DNA of 64,000 bases from Ceratotherium simum simum (Eukaryota; Chordata; Mammalia; Perissodactyla; Rhinocerotidae): contig NW_004454173.1 of assembly GCF_000283155.1 (NCBI RefSeq), positions 8,576,132-8,640,131 on the forward strand. The letters run 5' to 3'. This document shows positions 12,548-22,334 of the stretch, piece by piece. A program made the position numbers and the translations under genes. Numbering within the stretch: position 1 is the first letter of the stretch; every line of letters starts with the position of its first letter. The notes beneath the pieces are model-generated. The model saw nothing but the letters and a program-made list of their open reading frames with translations, was not told where the DNA came from and did not search any database.

Positions 12548-13032
12548 TTTTTTTTTGCTTCTTTTTTTTTTTTAAATTTTTTGTTTATTGCAGTAACATT
12601 GGTTTATAACATTGTAAAAATTTCAGGTATACATCATTGTACTTCTATTTCTGCATAGATTACATCATGTTCACCACCAAAATACTAATTACAACCCATC
12701 ACCACACACATGTACCGAATTATCCCTTNNNNNNNNNNNNNNNNNNNNNNNNNNNNNNNNNNNNNNNNNNNNNNNNNNNNNNNNNNNNNNNNNNNNNNNN
12801 NNNNNNNNNNNNNNNNNNNNNNNNNNNNTACATCATGTTCACCACCAAAATACTAATTACAACCCATCAGCACACACATGTACCAAATTATCCCTTTCAC
12901 CCTCCTCCCTCCCCCCTTCCCCTCTGGTAACCACCAATCCAATCTCTGTCCCTATGTGTTTGTTTGTTGTTGTTGTTATTATCTACTGCTTAATGAAGGA
13001 AATCATACGGTATTTGACCTTCTCCCTCTGAC
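12548..13032 (-). mobile_element. L1 3' end, antisense, inserted in the hAT element
   Basis: A truncated L1 tail in reverse orientation: poly-T start (poly-A of the element), a reverse AATAAA-like signal near 12583-12593, then 3' UTR sequence running to TCTCCCTCTGAC. It is flanked by a perfect 13-bp target-site duplication TCAAATGGTAGTT at 12535-12547 and 13033-13045. The assembly gap lies inside it. Confidence 0.85.
12729..12828. other. Assembly gap of exactly 100 N, probably spurious
   Basis: The 68 bases before the gap (12661-12728) and the 68 bases after it (12829-12896) are the same sequence with two mismatches. They are coterminal with the gap edges. This is what two unmerged overlapping contigs look like, and the surrounding L1 reads continuously if the overlap is collapsed. 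Confidence 0.85.
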
Positions 13033-13886
13033 TCAAATGGTAGTTCTAATTCTTCAAGAATTTTTAAATTTCGGATGTTTATTTTGATGATAATAGTAAT
13101 TATTCTTTCATCCACTATAAAGACACAATTTCTTCCTTGCGATTCTAGTTCTCAATGAAAGGTGTTTCATAGGAACAGACTTGTCAGTGTTTCTTCAAAT
13201 GTTCTTTACGAAGGAGCCATACGGTACTCATGTTTGAGAAACAGTGGGGGTCTCTGCCTTGGTTCTTCTGCCTCATTTCTACCCTTGATGATTTAGGTTC
13301 GTAGCATTTGCGGCAAATTTAAGTTGTGTACTTTTTTTGCTTACGGTGATGCTAATCCCTCTCAGAATTACATAGATCTGTCGGCTACATTTAGAAGACT
13401 TCAACAATTATCTATTCCAATTTTTATGCCTTTCTGCTAAAAGAAAAGGTAATAACTTCTCCAAGATCATCTCCGTAAACTGGACATTGCTTTGTAAATT
13501 CGTAAATCCACCATGTATGTTTTGTACCTATGACTGTGGTAGAAAGCCTGCTGATTTCGCTTTTCTACAGTTATGTGTAAGTTATTGAATAACATGAACA
13601 CCCTGAAGTTATTAAGGGGCTGTACCTTCAAACTAGGCTGTACAAAAATATTTTTCTTCATAAAAATGAATATATACAGTCTTCCTGGGGTATATGTTCA
13701 TTAGTGAAAGTAATGATTTTCGTTTGTGTTTTTTATTTTTAAAATAAAATTTATTCTTGCTTTTCTAATTACAAAAATAACACATAGTAACAGTTGAAAA
13801 TTTAAAATATAAAAAGTAAAAATTAAATAACCTTTAGTTCTACCACTGAAAGATAATCATTTTTCTTTCCGTGTGTTTCCTTAAAG

Positions 13887-14184
13887 TTTTTTTTTTTTTT
13901 TGAGGAAGATCAGCCCTGAGCTAACATCCATGCTAATCCTCCTCTTTTTGCTGAGGAAGACTGGCTCTGAGCTAACATCTATTGCCAATCCTCCTCCTTT
14001 TTTTTTCCCCAAAGCCCCAGTAGATAGTTGTATGTCATAGCTGCACATCCTTCTAGTTGCTGTACGTGGGACGCAGCCTCAGCATGGCCGGACAAGCGGT
14101 GCGTCAGTGCGCGCCTGGGATCCGAACCCGGGCCGCCAGTAGCGGAACGTGCACATTTAACCACTAAGCCACAGGGCCGGCCCC
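13887..14184 (-). mobile_element. ERE-type SINE, antisense
   Basis: A poly-T start is followed by the reverse ERE tail and the reverse tRNA-like head ending in GGGCCGGCCCC. The target-site duplication is 14 bp and perfect: TCCTTAAAGTTTTT at 13878-13891 and 14186-14199. It belongs to the longer ERE subtype, with an internal segment around CAGTAGATAGTTGTATGTCA. Confidence 0.95.
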
Positions 14185-14229
14185 CTCCTTAAAGTTTTTA
14201 AATGTATTTACTTAAAAAAAAGAAGCAGA

Positions 14230-14513
14230 GGCCGGCCCGGTGGCCTAGTGGTTAAGTTCTTGTGCTCCGCTTCGGCAGCCTGGGGTTCGCAGGTTCACAT
14301 CCTGGGTGCAGACCTATGCACTGCTCATCAAGCCATGTGTGGCAGCGTCCCATATATAAAATAGAGGAGATGGGCACAGATGTTAGCTCAGGGCTAATCT
14401 TCCTCAGCAAAAAGAGGAGGACTGAGAAACAGTGGGGGTCTCTGCCGTGGTTCTTCTCAGATGTTAGCTCAGAGCCAATCTTCCTCACAAAAAGAAAATA
14501 AAAAAGAAAAGAA
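14230..14513 (+). mobile_element. ERE-type SINE, sense, carrying a foreign 35-bp insert
   Basis: The head is GGCCGGCCCGGTGGCCTAGT at 14230 with A-box-like sequence, then a B-box-like GGTTCACATCC, followed by the ERE tail and an A-rich end. Between the two GTTAGCTCA tail motifs, at 14423-14457, is a 35-bp segment that does not belong to EREs. It matches 13235-13269 with one mismatch, and it displaces the normal GATTGGCA linker. Confidence 0.93.
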
Positions 14514-14844
14514 ACAAAATTGAGGTCATACTATATATACCTTTTTTAATCTGATTTTTTTTTTTACTAGTATGTCAAAACCATTTTCCCCTATAATGAA
14601 AGTCATTTATATTCTCTTTTAAACCTAGCATTAAGTGATGCAGAGTGGTCTATCATATGGATCTACTTAATTTAGAGTACGTTTAAGTTGATTTACTATT
14701 ATTAGTAATGATGTATTTATATCCTGTACACGCCTAGTTGGATCAGTCTTTGACTCTTTCCCTAGAACAGATTCCTGAAGGTATTACTCCTGAGTCAAAA
14801 GGCAAGCAAATTGTTACAAATTTTTTTCCCCCGGGGTTGGAGGG

Positions 14845-15060
14845 AGTTAGGTTCCGGTTTTGCCTTGCCTCTTCCCAGCTGTGGAATTTTCAGCAAGTTA
14901 CTTAACCCCTTTAAGCCTCAGTTTCTTCATTGATAAAATGGAGACCCTAGAAATGCACACTCGAGGGTGGTTGTTAGAATTATATAGGGATGCACATGAA
15001 AAGCCTGTAGCCCAGAGCCTGGTATGTAATACATGCTCAGTAATGTTCGCTTTTTGAATG
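14845..15060 (+). repeat. MIR SINE remnant
   Basis: Clear MIR core order: TGTGGAATTTTCAGCAAGTT, ACTTAACCCCTTTAAGCCTC, AGTTTCTTCATTGATAAAAT, and the 3' segment AGCCTGGTATGTAATACATG. It is diverged but full through the core. Confidence 0.8.
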
Positions 15061-15119
15061 TTCTTTGGAAAAATGCATCAAAGCGCGTGTTCTAATGATG
15101 GGTATTGGTGTCATCTTTC

Positions 15120-15310
15120 CAGTTCACTTCCCCCCATAGATCTTAAGTACATAATTTGATACATTTTGACAAGTGTACACAACTATGTAATCAACACTCC
15201 AAATAATATATAGAACATTTCTATCATCGTAGAAAGTTTCCTGGTGCTCCTTCCAGTTAAACCTTAGCCAACCCCATAGGCAACCAGTTCTGATTCTATA
15301 CAGATATTAT
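15120..15310 (-). mobile_element. Old L1 3' end fragment, antisense
   Basis: Reads as the reverse of an old L1 3' UTR: TGACAAGTGTACACAACTAT, AACATTTCTATCATCGTAGA, then AGGCAACCAGTTCTGATTCT. No target duplication was found. Confidence 0.5.
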
Positions 15311-15693
15311 CAGATGTGAATATTAGGATCCTGAAAGTAAAATCACTTCTCAGTAACATCCTTGTGAGTTTAAGAGGATGGGGTTCTTTAAGGTGACTGC
15401 ATGAGTGCAATGGTGGTCATGGTCAGAAGAAACTCCCCAAAAGAAGACTCCATTCTCTCAGTCAAGTTTACTCTCTGTAGGGAAAATAGTTCTAGGAGGC
15501 TAAACATCAGCACATCAACAATGGTGTCTGAGGTAATGCAGGTGGTTTTTATTTTATTTTTAATGTTTGTAGTGCTTTTCGAATGTTCTATATTGAACAT
15601 TTAGATAATCTGCTGCTGTACCAGTTAAATTCTGTCAAGGCTGTAATCACTGCTTGTCTGTGAATCCCAGTTCTGTAGATGTCCCAAAGTCAC

Positions 15694-16076
15694 TGTCTTA
15701 GTCTGCTTGGGCTGCCATAACAAATATCATAAACTGGGTAACTTAAACAACAGAAATTTATTTTTCATAGTTCTGGAGGCTGGGAAGTCCAAGATCAGGG
15801 TACTGGCCAATTTGGTTTACAGTGAGGGATCTCGTCCTGGCCTGCAGACAGCTGCCTTCTTGTTGTATCCTCACATGGTGGGAAAGAGAAAGGAAGCAAG
15901 CTCTTTAGTGTCTCTTCTTATAAAGGGCACTAATCCCATCATGAGGGCCCCACCCTCATGACCTTATCTAACTCTAATTATTTCCTCCAAACTCCATCTA
16001 CAAATACCATCACTCTGGGGGTTCAGGGCTTCAACATATCAGTTTGGGGGAGATGCAACCATTCAGTCCATAACAG
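15694..16076 (+). repeat. Interspersed repeat, family not named (copy 2)
   Basis: Begins GTCTTAGTCTGCTTGGGCTG, runs through TTCATAGTTCTGGAGGCTGG and TCCTCACATGGTGGGAAAGA, and ends CAGTCCATAACAG. It aligns along its length with the copy at 4395-4735. Confidence 0.75.
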
Positions 16077-16899
16077 TCATTCAGTCATACATGCATTCAG
16101 ATTTTTAATGTTTTCTGTTACATTAAGCACGGTGTGTTGCAACTACTTGGCTTGATAGTGCAAAATCTACCTGGAAACAATTTCAGCCCAGAGGAGAATA
16201 GCACCTGCTGGAGTTAAACACACAGTGGACTGACACTAGAGAACGACCGAGGATTAGATGAAGGCATTAGCATTCTTTTGGCTCATTGAGCCATGTATGG
16301 TAGTCTTGGAGCTGTGTTTTCAGGTGTGTTGAGACCAAATCCTTTTCCTGCATTCCAGTACTTAAGCCTGGCAGGAGAAATAGCTGAGCAGAACACAGTG
16401 TTATAGTTTGCTTTTTGATAGATAGTCGGAAGCATGTGCCTGAAGGTGGAATTTTTTCCATCTTGCAAATGTCAAATTTTACTTATCAGTAAACTTCCTA
16501 AGAAGAAATGTAAATTGGTCAAGAGCCCTGTTACCATTTGGCAAAAATGCTCATACATTGATGAATTTCTGGGTTCAGCTGCAAAGAGGAGTGAGTAAAA
16601 CCTGACAAACTGCCCCACACCCTGGAGATTGGCATCATTGAGGGATCTGGTTCCAGAGGTGTGTGCATGGGGCACACAATGGGAAGGTGGCAGTTTGACT
16701 GTGTGGCCTTTCATTTCTCCTTCCTCTCTTGACACTGCTCCTCCAACCTCCAGAATTACCCATCCAATCTTGCTCTTTCCTATATAAAATCACTGTTCTA
16801 CATCATTCTTGATACTTGCATCAAACTTACCTGTCCTACGTTCCACTGACAAAATTCTAGAGTCTCAGGATTGGAAGGGAGTTCAAAGTTATATACCCT

Positions 16900-17230
16900 G
16901 GGCCGGCTCCGTGGCTTAGCGGTTAAGTGCGCGCGCTCCGCTGCTGGCGGCCTGGGTTCGGATCCCGGGCGCGCACCGACGCACCACTTCTCCGGCCATG
17001 CTGAGGCCGCGTCCCACATACAGCAACTAGAGGGATGTGCCACTGTGACATACAACTATCTACTCGGGCTTTGGGGAAAAAAAAAAAAAAGGAGGAGGAT
17101 TGGCAATAGATGTTAGCTCAGAGCCGGTCTTCCTCAGCAAAAAGAGGAGGATTGGCATGGATGTTAGCTCAAGGCTGATCTTCCTCACAAAAACAAAAAA
17201 ATAAAAAATTAAAAAAATTAAAAAAAAAAA
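16900..17230 (+). mobile_element. ERE-type SINE, sense, full length
   Basis: The head GGGCCGGCTCCGTGGCTTAG includes an A-box-like stretch, followed by the B-box-like GGTTCGGATCCCG. An internal A-run at 17079-17092 and a long 3' A-rich tail follow. A perfect 15-bp target-site duplication, AAAGTTATATACCCT, lies at 16885-16899 and 17231-17245. The clean duplication and intact boxes suggest a relatively young insertion. Confidence 0.95.
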
Positions 17231-18249
17231 AAAGTTATATACCCTTCTCTTTCAAAGCAAGAAAATCAAACAACCTGCTGAGAAGTCATTTTTTCTATAC
17301 TTAACACCTCCAAACGAAGGGAAACTTGTTTCCTCCACTTTTTGGCATCTGTGACTATTAGAAATTTCACTTTTATATTGACTCAAACAGTGTCTCCCAC
17401 TATCTGCTCTTCACTGGTTCTGGACCACCTGTAGAGAGTAGAGTGAAAAACCACAAATATTCTACAAGAAAGCCTTTTAGATATTTGAAGGCAATCTGGA
17501 TCTTCCAATCTAGTTTACCTGTCAAAGAAGGAACTACTATTAGCATGATATTGTTCATTCTGACTGTCTTTTTGCAATCACTAATTTCTGAGCAATCATA
17601 AGTCATGCATGTAATTTTTCATTCTAGATTCTTGAATGAATATCCAGTTGACTTGTTACGTTCTTCTTCTCTTGTAAAATCAGAAGTACCTTAACTAGTA
17701 ATTGGTTAGCTGAACTAATAGCAAATCATGGTGTTAGTAGCTCATGTTACCTCTCCCAGGTAAGACTTGGGCTTGAATTGAATTTTGTCAATGCTGAATA
17801 TAAGGTAGCAAGCACAGTGGGAAGTTAGTTGTTGGTGTGATCTCAGAATAGGGCGATCAAAGTTTCCTTTTGTGTGGGTCTCAGAGGAATTTAGTTCCTG
17901 CCTACATTTGTAAGTATAGCTTCAGCCTCTGTGTGCACATGAAAACAGAGAAAGCAGTTGTGAACCCCAGGACCAGGGATCTCTGTCCACACTTTACTCT
18001 GAAAAGGTGGCTGCTTCTCACTCAGTCAGTCAGTGCCTTGCCCTCGGGTGAACTGCCAAAGATGAGGCCAGGTTGAGCACAAGTGTGGGAATGGGGGAGA
18101 CAAAGACTTGAACACCTTGAGTTAGAGATACCTGTGGAACTCCTAGTCAAATGATCCACTTCAAAGTTGTAAATACCAGGCCAACCTTTAAGACGGTGGC
18201 CATAGACTCTAGGTTGATTGCATGGCAGCAGTGTGAAAATAAGACAGTA

Positions 18250-18480
18250 TTGACTTACAGTCAAGAGCCAGGCTTTGGAGTCAAACTTGGATTTGAAACT
18301 TACCTCCACAATGACCAGCTCTGTGATACTGGATAAACTCTTTAATTTCTCTAAGTCCCAGTTTCCTGATCTACAACGTGCAGATAACAGTACTACCTGT
18401 CCTATGGGATTATCATGCAAGTTCAATTCATGTGACTTGTTTATCCCAGTGCCTGGTCTCAGTTAATGCTCCACACACAT
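18250..18480 (+). repeat. MIR SINE remnant
   Basis: MIR-type order: GAGCCAGGCTTTGGAGTCAA, ATTTGAAACTTACCTCCACA, AGTTTCCTGATCTACAACGT, then a tail around CCAGTGCCTGGTCTCAGTTA. Confidence 0.75.
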
Positions 18481-18544
18481 TATCAGTTACAAAGAAGAAA
18501 AGTGATCCAGGGAAGAAATTTGAACAGGGGAGGTGGATAGATTC

Positions 18545-18920
18545 AATAAGGAAATGGTTGAATAAATTATGGTATACCAGTCCTGTGGAATATTACGCAT
18601 CTCGTAAAAGAAAGGGTGAGTTAGATGTACGTTTATTGACCTGGGTGGTTTGTCTCTGATAGACAAATAAGTGAAAAAAAGAAGTTAAAGAGTAGTATGT
18701 ATGCTCATTTTAGTCCCATTTTTTGTAAAAAAAAAAAAAAAACAATAGTAAAAGCCATCTGTGCATAGATATGTACATGAAAAAAGTTGTAGAAGAGCAG
18801 AAAGAGAACAGTTTGGAATGGGGTGGACAGGGGATAATTTCTCATTATCTTCATATAATATCACTGATTGTGGTGAGAATGTGTTACTTTTGTGATTTTT
18901 GAGAACAAATTTTTGAAAAG
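18545..18920 (+). mobile_element. Old L1 3' end fragment
   Basis: Begins in the end of ORF2 (ATGGTTGAATAAATTATGGT, CTGTGGAATATTACGCATCT) and continues into a 3' UTR with an internal A-run at 18727-18742. It is diverged and contains stop codons. Confidence 0.65.
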
Positions 18921-19249
18921 AAGTAAGCAAGAGGAGCGGGGGGTTGGGCAGAGGAAGAGGAGAAATCGGTCAGTCAGGTGTGAGAGGGAATTGTCAGACA
19001 GGGCAGAGATGTTATCCGGGAGTGCAGAATGGAAAGCCGAGAGACTCACGCTCTTCTCTCGTTTATCATGGCCGTGTGATGGCTTGGCACCTGGAGCTGT
19101 GCTTTTCTTACTCATTTTCACTTGCTATCCCTCAGTTTCTGGCACAAGGCATAGCAATATTTCTTATTTCTTCACTTCATTTCTGTTTTATTTCTAGCAT
19201 GAGCCAACGCTTTTCTAGGGGAATCCATTGGGGGAGAGAAGTGATATGA

Positions 19250-20310
19250 AGAGGGGTATAAACAGGGTATTGTTTATTGACTAAAGAGAAATGTCAATGT
19301 AATTTAATTAGATAAGTTCATGCATACACAGGATCAAGAGAAATGTTTAGCTATTCTGAAAAGATTACAGTGAAAGCTAAACCCAGCCTCCCAATTCCTC
19401 TTTCTCAAGGCAACCAGTTACCCATTTCTCATATGTCCTTTCAGAAGTGGTTTATACATACACAAGCCCTGTGTCTGAATGTGTTTCCTATTGAAAAACA
19501 AATGCTGCTATAGGATACACTTAAAGAAGAGGTTTTTCCTAAGCGTTTAGAAAGACCAGCTCTGAACTCCCATAAAAAGGTAGCAGTTGAGCCTCCCTTT
19601 CTTTTGAGAAGGGTCTGTGAGTGAAGGTTCAGACCTGCAAAGAATTCCGCTCTTGTTGGAGAAACTGTGCAGGTTTGTTCAGATCATGTAACAGGCCTAT
19701 AAAAGTTTATTGCAGTTACATAGCTACAAGGAGAAGTTTATTTCCAGCCCTACACGTAGAGCAATTGCATCAGTCGTTATTTATAACTGGTTGAGGAGCA
19801 GCAGCACATAGTCCCCTCTGGCTGGCTGGGGCCTGCTGTCATGCAGCAGTGGCTTGCTCGTTTACCAGGAGCTTCTCAAACCCCTTGCTCTGCAGGGCAC
19901 TGGAGCAAGCACCGCCAAGGGGGAAACAATCATAGGTGAGCTCCTGTCCTCTAAGAAGATGTGGGAGTGCCCAGATCTTGCAAATGAAGCAAGAGGGTGT
20001 ATTAAATCTTAGTTTAATCCAAGCAATGAGAAATTTGTCCCTCCCAAGTTCACTTAGTGAGGATTTTAACACTCATTTGACAAAGAAATGGGACTATGAG
20101 CAATAGAGGAAGGCAGGTGACAGTGAGTCATGAAATTCACCTTTTGGAAGAACAGGTCTTGTCATCCTGAGTCCTTCCTGAGGTACCCGTGGCTCTTGTG
20201 TTGATTCTTGAAAGAAGGATCTTTTTTTTTAACTCCTACACTAGAAGATGGAATTGAGAAAAATACATCGTGACAGTGAAGTTAATTTACAATTTAATTT
20301 ACAGCTAAGG
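19250..20310. other. Intron without recognised features
   Basis: No repeat or gene was recognised on either strand. A TGAGTCA (AP-1-type) heptamer occurs near 20124; a match of this length is expected by chance in a window of this size. Confidence 0.45.
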
Positions 20311-20315
20311 AGAAA

Positions 20316-20645
20316 ATTTTTTTCCAGTGTTGCTGAGAAATAATCGACATATGTCACTGTATAAGTTTAAGGCATACAGCATGATGGTTTGATTTACATA
20401 TATTGTGAAATGATTATCACAATAGGTTCAACTAACATCCATCTTCTCATGTAGGTACAATAAAAAGAAAAGAAAAAAACGGGAAAAAATTTTCTCCTTG
20501 TGATGAGAACTCTTAGGATTTACTCTCCTAACAACCTTCCTGTGTATCATACAGCAGTGTTAGTGTAGTCATCATGTTGTACATAACATCCGTAGTACTT
20601 CTTTATCTTATAACTGGAAGTTTATACCTTTTGACCACCTTTCGG
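20316..20645 (-). mobile_element. L1 3' end fragment, antisense
   Basis: The reverse L1 3' UTR is well preserved: TTGCTGAGAAATAATCGACA, TGTATAAGTTTAAGGCATAC, TTGATTTACATATATTGTGA, GTGATGAGAACTCTTAGGAT and ATAACTGGAAGTTTATACCT. An A-rich internal stretch lies near 20458-20490. Confidence 0.8.
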
Positions 20646-20999
20646 GAGGAAATTTTTGACAAAGCGAACCTGAAATCTGAATGCCGTTGGGCTGGCGGCT
20701 TTACTGCCCCACTCAGGAGGGGAAGACAGTTTTGGCCTAGAGAACACTGAAGTTTTGTTTTCTCATCTGTGAACAGACAGGTTCAAACCTGTCAGAGGCA
20801 GTAACTGAGTTTCCTTATGACTGACTTATATGTGCAGTAATGATTTTTTTTTTTCCCGTAAGGATCTGGTTGAGTAATTCAAAAGTTAAAAAATAACAAA
20901 AAAGAAATAAACGAGAAAAGTTAGCTGAGGTCTGCGACAGATGCCAGGAAGGTACACACAGACTGGAGGAATCTGTGAGGTCTTTGTTTGTTTCTCTCT

Positions 21000-21250
21000 A
21001 TGCAAATACGCAGCCATGCTCCGCAGAGCCTGAGTGCGGTATCTGTTCAGCTGCCATTTAAGAAATAGGACTCTGTTCTCCGCAGCTTATCCCTTGGGGT
21101 TTCAGAATGTAAAATATGAAGTGTGTATAATCGCAGTTCCCAGCATGTCTTGGCATTTCAGCTTTGGCAGCGAGAATGGGAAAAACTGAAGCTTTTATGG
21201 CCAGGAACACTGAGTGTAATCTTTGTGCTGTGGCACCACCAAAGGAAGTG
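21000..21250 (+). promoter_or_regulatory. Candidate intronic regulatory stretch (octamer and ETS motifs)
   Basis: Non-repeat intron with a perfect octamer ATGCAAAT (21000-21007) and an ETS-type AGGAAGTG (21243-21250). The motifs are real in the sequence; activity is inference. PRKCH is expressed in epithelium and lymphoid cells, where POU and ETS factors act, but short motifs occur by chance often. Confidence 0.2.
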
Positions 21251-22124
21251 AGTATGTTAAAAAGCTCTTTCCCTCTGAAGTCTGTCTGAGGGGCTGCTGT
21301 GCTCTGTTCAATTTGCTGCAGCTATTGTTTATTTTTATATTCGGTTTTCATCAGGATAAAGAGGTGGCCTCGAGGGCTTACCCTGCAGAGCGTCTTCACA
21401 TCTCACTTGCTCTATAATCCGGGAAGTGTGGCCTGTGTCCCCCTTTGTGTTGAAAGACTTAACTCTAGAACTGCAACTTACCCGAGAAGCTCAAGATACT
21501 ACACTTTCGAAGAATTAATTCTCCAGATCAAAACTCATCAGAGTTCAAGATGGGAAGAATTCAATAAAGAACAAGCACTTTCAACAAAAGAATTTCAAGA
21601 AATTGCTTTCACTTTGAGTAGGCTTAGATTAACCTGCCTGCAGAAGAGGTAGATGGGCCCCCATGTCGTAGTTGCCCAGAAAAGTCCCAGTTTCCTCCTG
21701 TGATCCCCCTGAATGGCACCGCCTGTCACTCTCAGAGTCCCATTTTGGATGGAACGTTGCACAGCCACCCTCCAAAAGGATGTCTGCATTCTACAACTTT
21801 TTTCTCTGAGATGGTAAAACCAAAGGAAAAAGGGTATTTTTACAAATTGAGAGGGGTCCCCTCTGGAGGAGGGGAATTCTCCCAGCATTTTCCTTTCATG
21901 GACTATTGTCCCCTAGTACTCGAATTGGAAATTTAGTTACTAAACCATTTTTAAATATTTTTTTTCAGCATTAGTCACTATCTTAGCTTCAAAGACACAT
22001 TGGGGAAAATTGACATTCCCCGGAGTCCCATGTTTTACTTCCTTTGTGTGATACTTTAACATATTTACATGAGATATAGATGTGTCTGTGGTCATAACTT
22101 CATGGGTCCACATCTATTTTTCCA

Positions 22125-22330
22125 GCATCCATTCAGTCGTTCAGTTATTCATGCAACAAATATTCACTGAGACCTACTTTGTGCCTGAGGCTCTAATAGT
22201 GACCTAGATAGGCCAGGACCCAGCCTACAGGAAGCACGTATTCTAGTATAAACATATGAGGAAGTAAAAGTAATTACCAGTTGTGAAAATTACATGGAAG
22301 GAAATAAGTGAGTTTTTAGTTTTATTCCAT
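22125..22330 (+). repeat. Ancient mammalian repeat X, 5' fragment
   Basis: Has the start of repeat X: TCATGCAACAAATATTCACT, GAGACCTACTTTGTGCCTGA, then GGAAGCACGTATTCTAGTAT. The copy stops early. Confidence 0.5.
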
Positions 22331-22334
22331 AGAA

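Larger units (their letters stand above)
12526..13246. mobile_element. hAT-type MITE (MER5-like), split by an L1
   Basis: The ends form imperfect terminal inverted repeats: CAGTATTTTTCAAATGGTA at 12526 and TTTGAGAAACAGTG at 13233-13246. Both fit the CAGTGTTTCTCAAA terminus seen in hAT-Charlie/MER5 elements. When the L1 insertion and one target-site copy are removed, about 223 bp remain, a normal size for such non-autonomous elements. I could not identify a clean 8-bp target duplication. Confidence 0.5.
13733..14815 (+). repeat. Old A/T-rich interspersed repeat, split by two EREs
   Basis: Three pieces (about 13733-13877, 14200-14229 and 14514-14815) join into one repeat: a TCTAATTACAAAAATAACAC start, CCTTTAGTTCTACCACTGAA, then GAGGTCATACTATATATACC and CATATGGATCTACTTAATTT. 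A second copy of the same family lies at 35385-37030. It is a widespread mammalian repeat that I cannot name reliably (old L1-derived is my best guess). Confidence 0.5.

Noticed and set aside
12637..12930. 97-codon open frame across the assembly gap
   Set aside because: It runs through 100 Ns and L1 3' UTR sequence, so it exists only because Ns have no stops and the overlap is repeated.
14267..14285. U6 snRNA-like GTGCTCCGCTTCGGCAG string
   Set aside because: The rest of U6 is absent; the string is part of an ERE head.
16900..16980. tRNA-like A and B boxes in ERE heads (also at 14230, 50611, 50868 and the antisense copies)
   Set aside because: They are the tRNA-derived heads of SINEs: each is followed by an ERE body and A tail and flanked by target-site duplications. 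They do not fold as complete tRNA genes.
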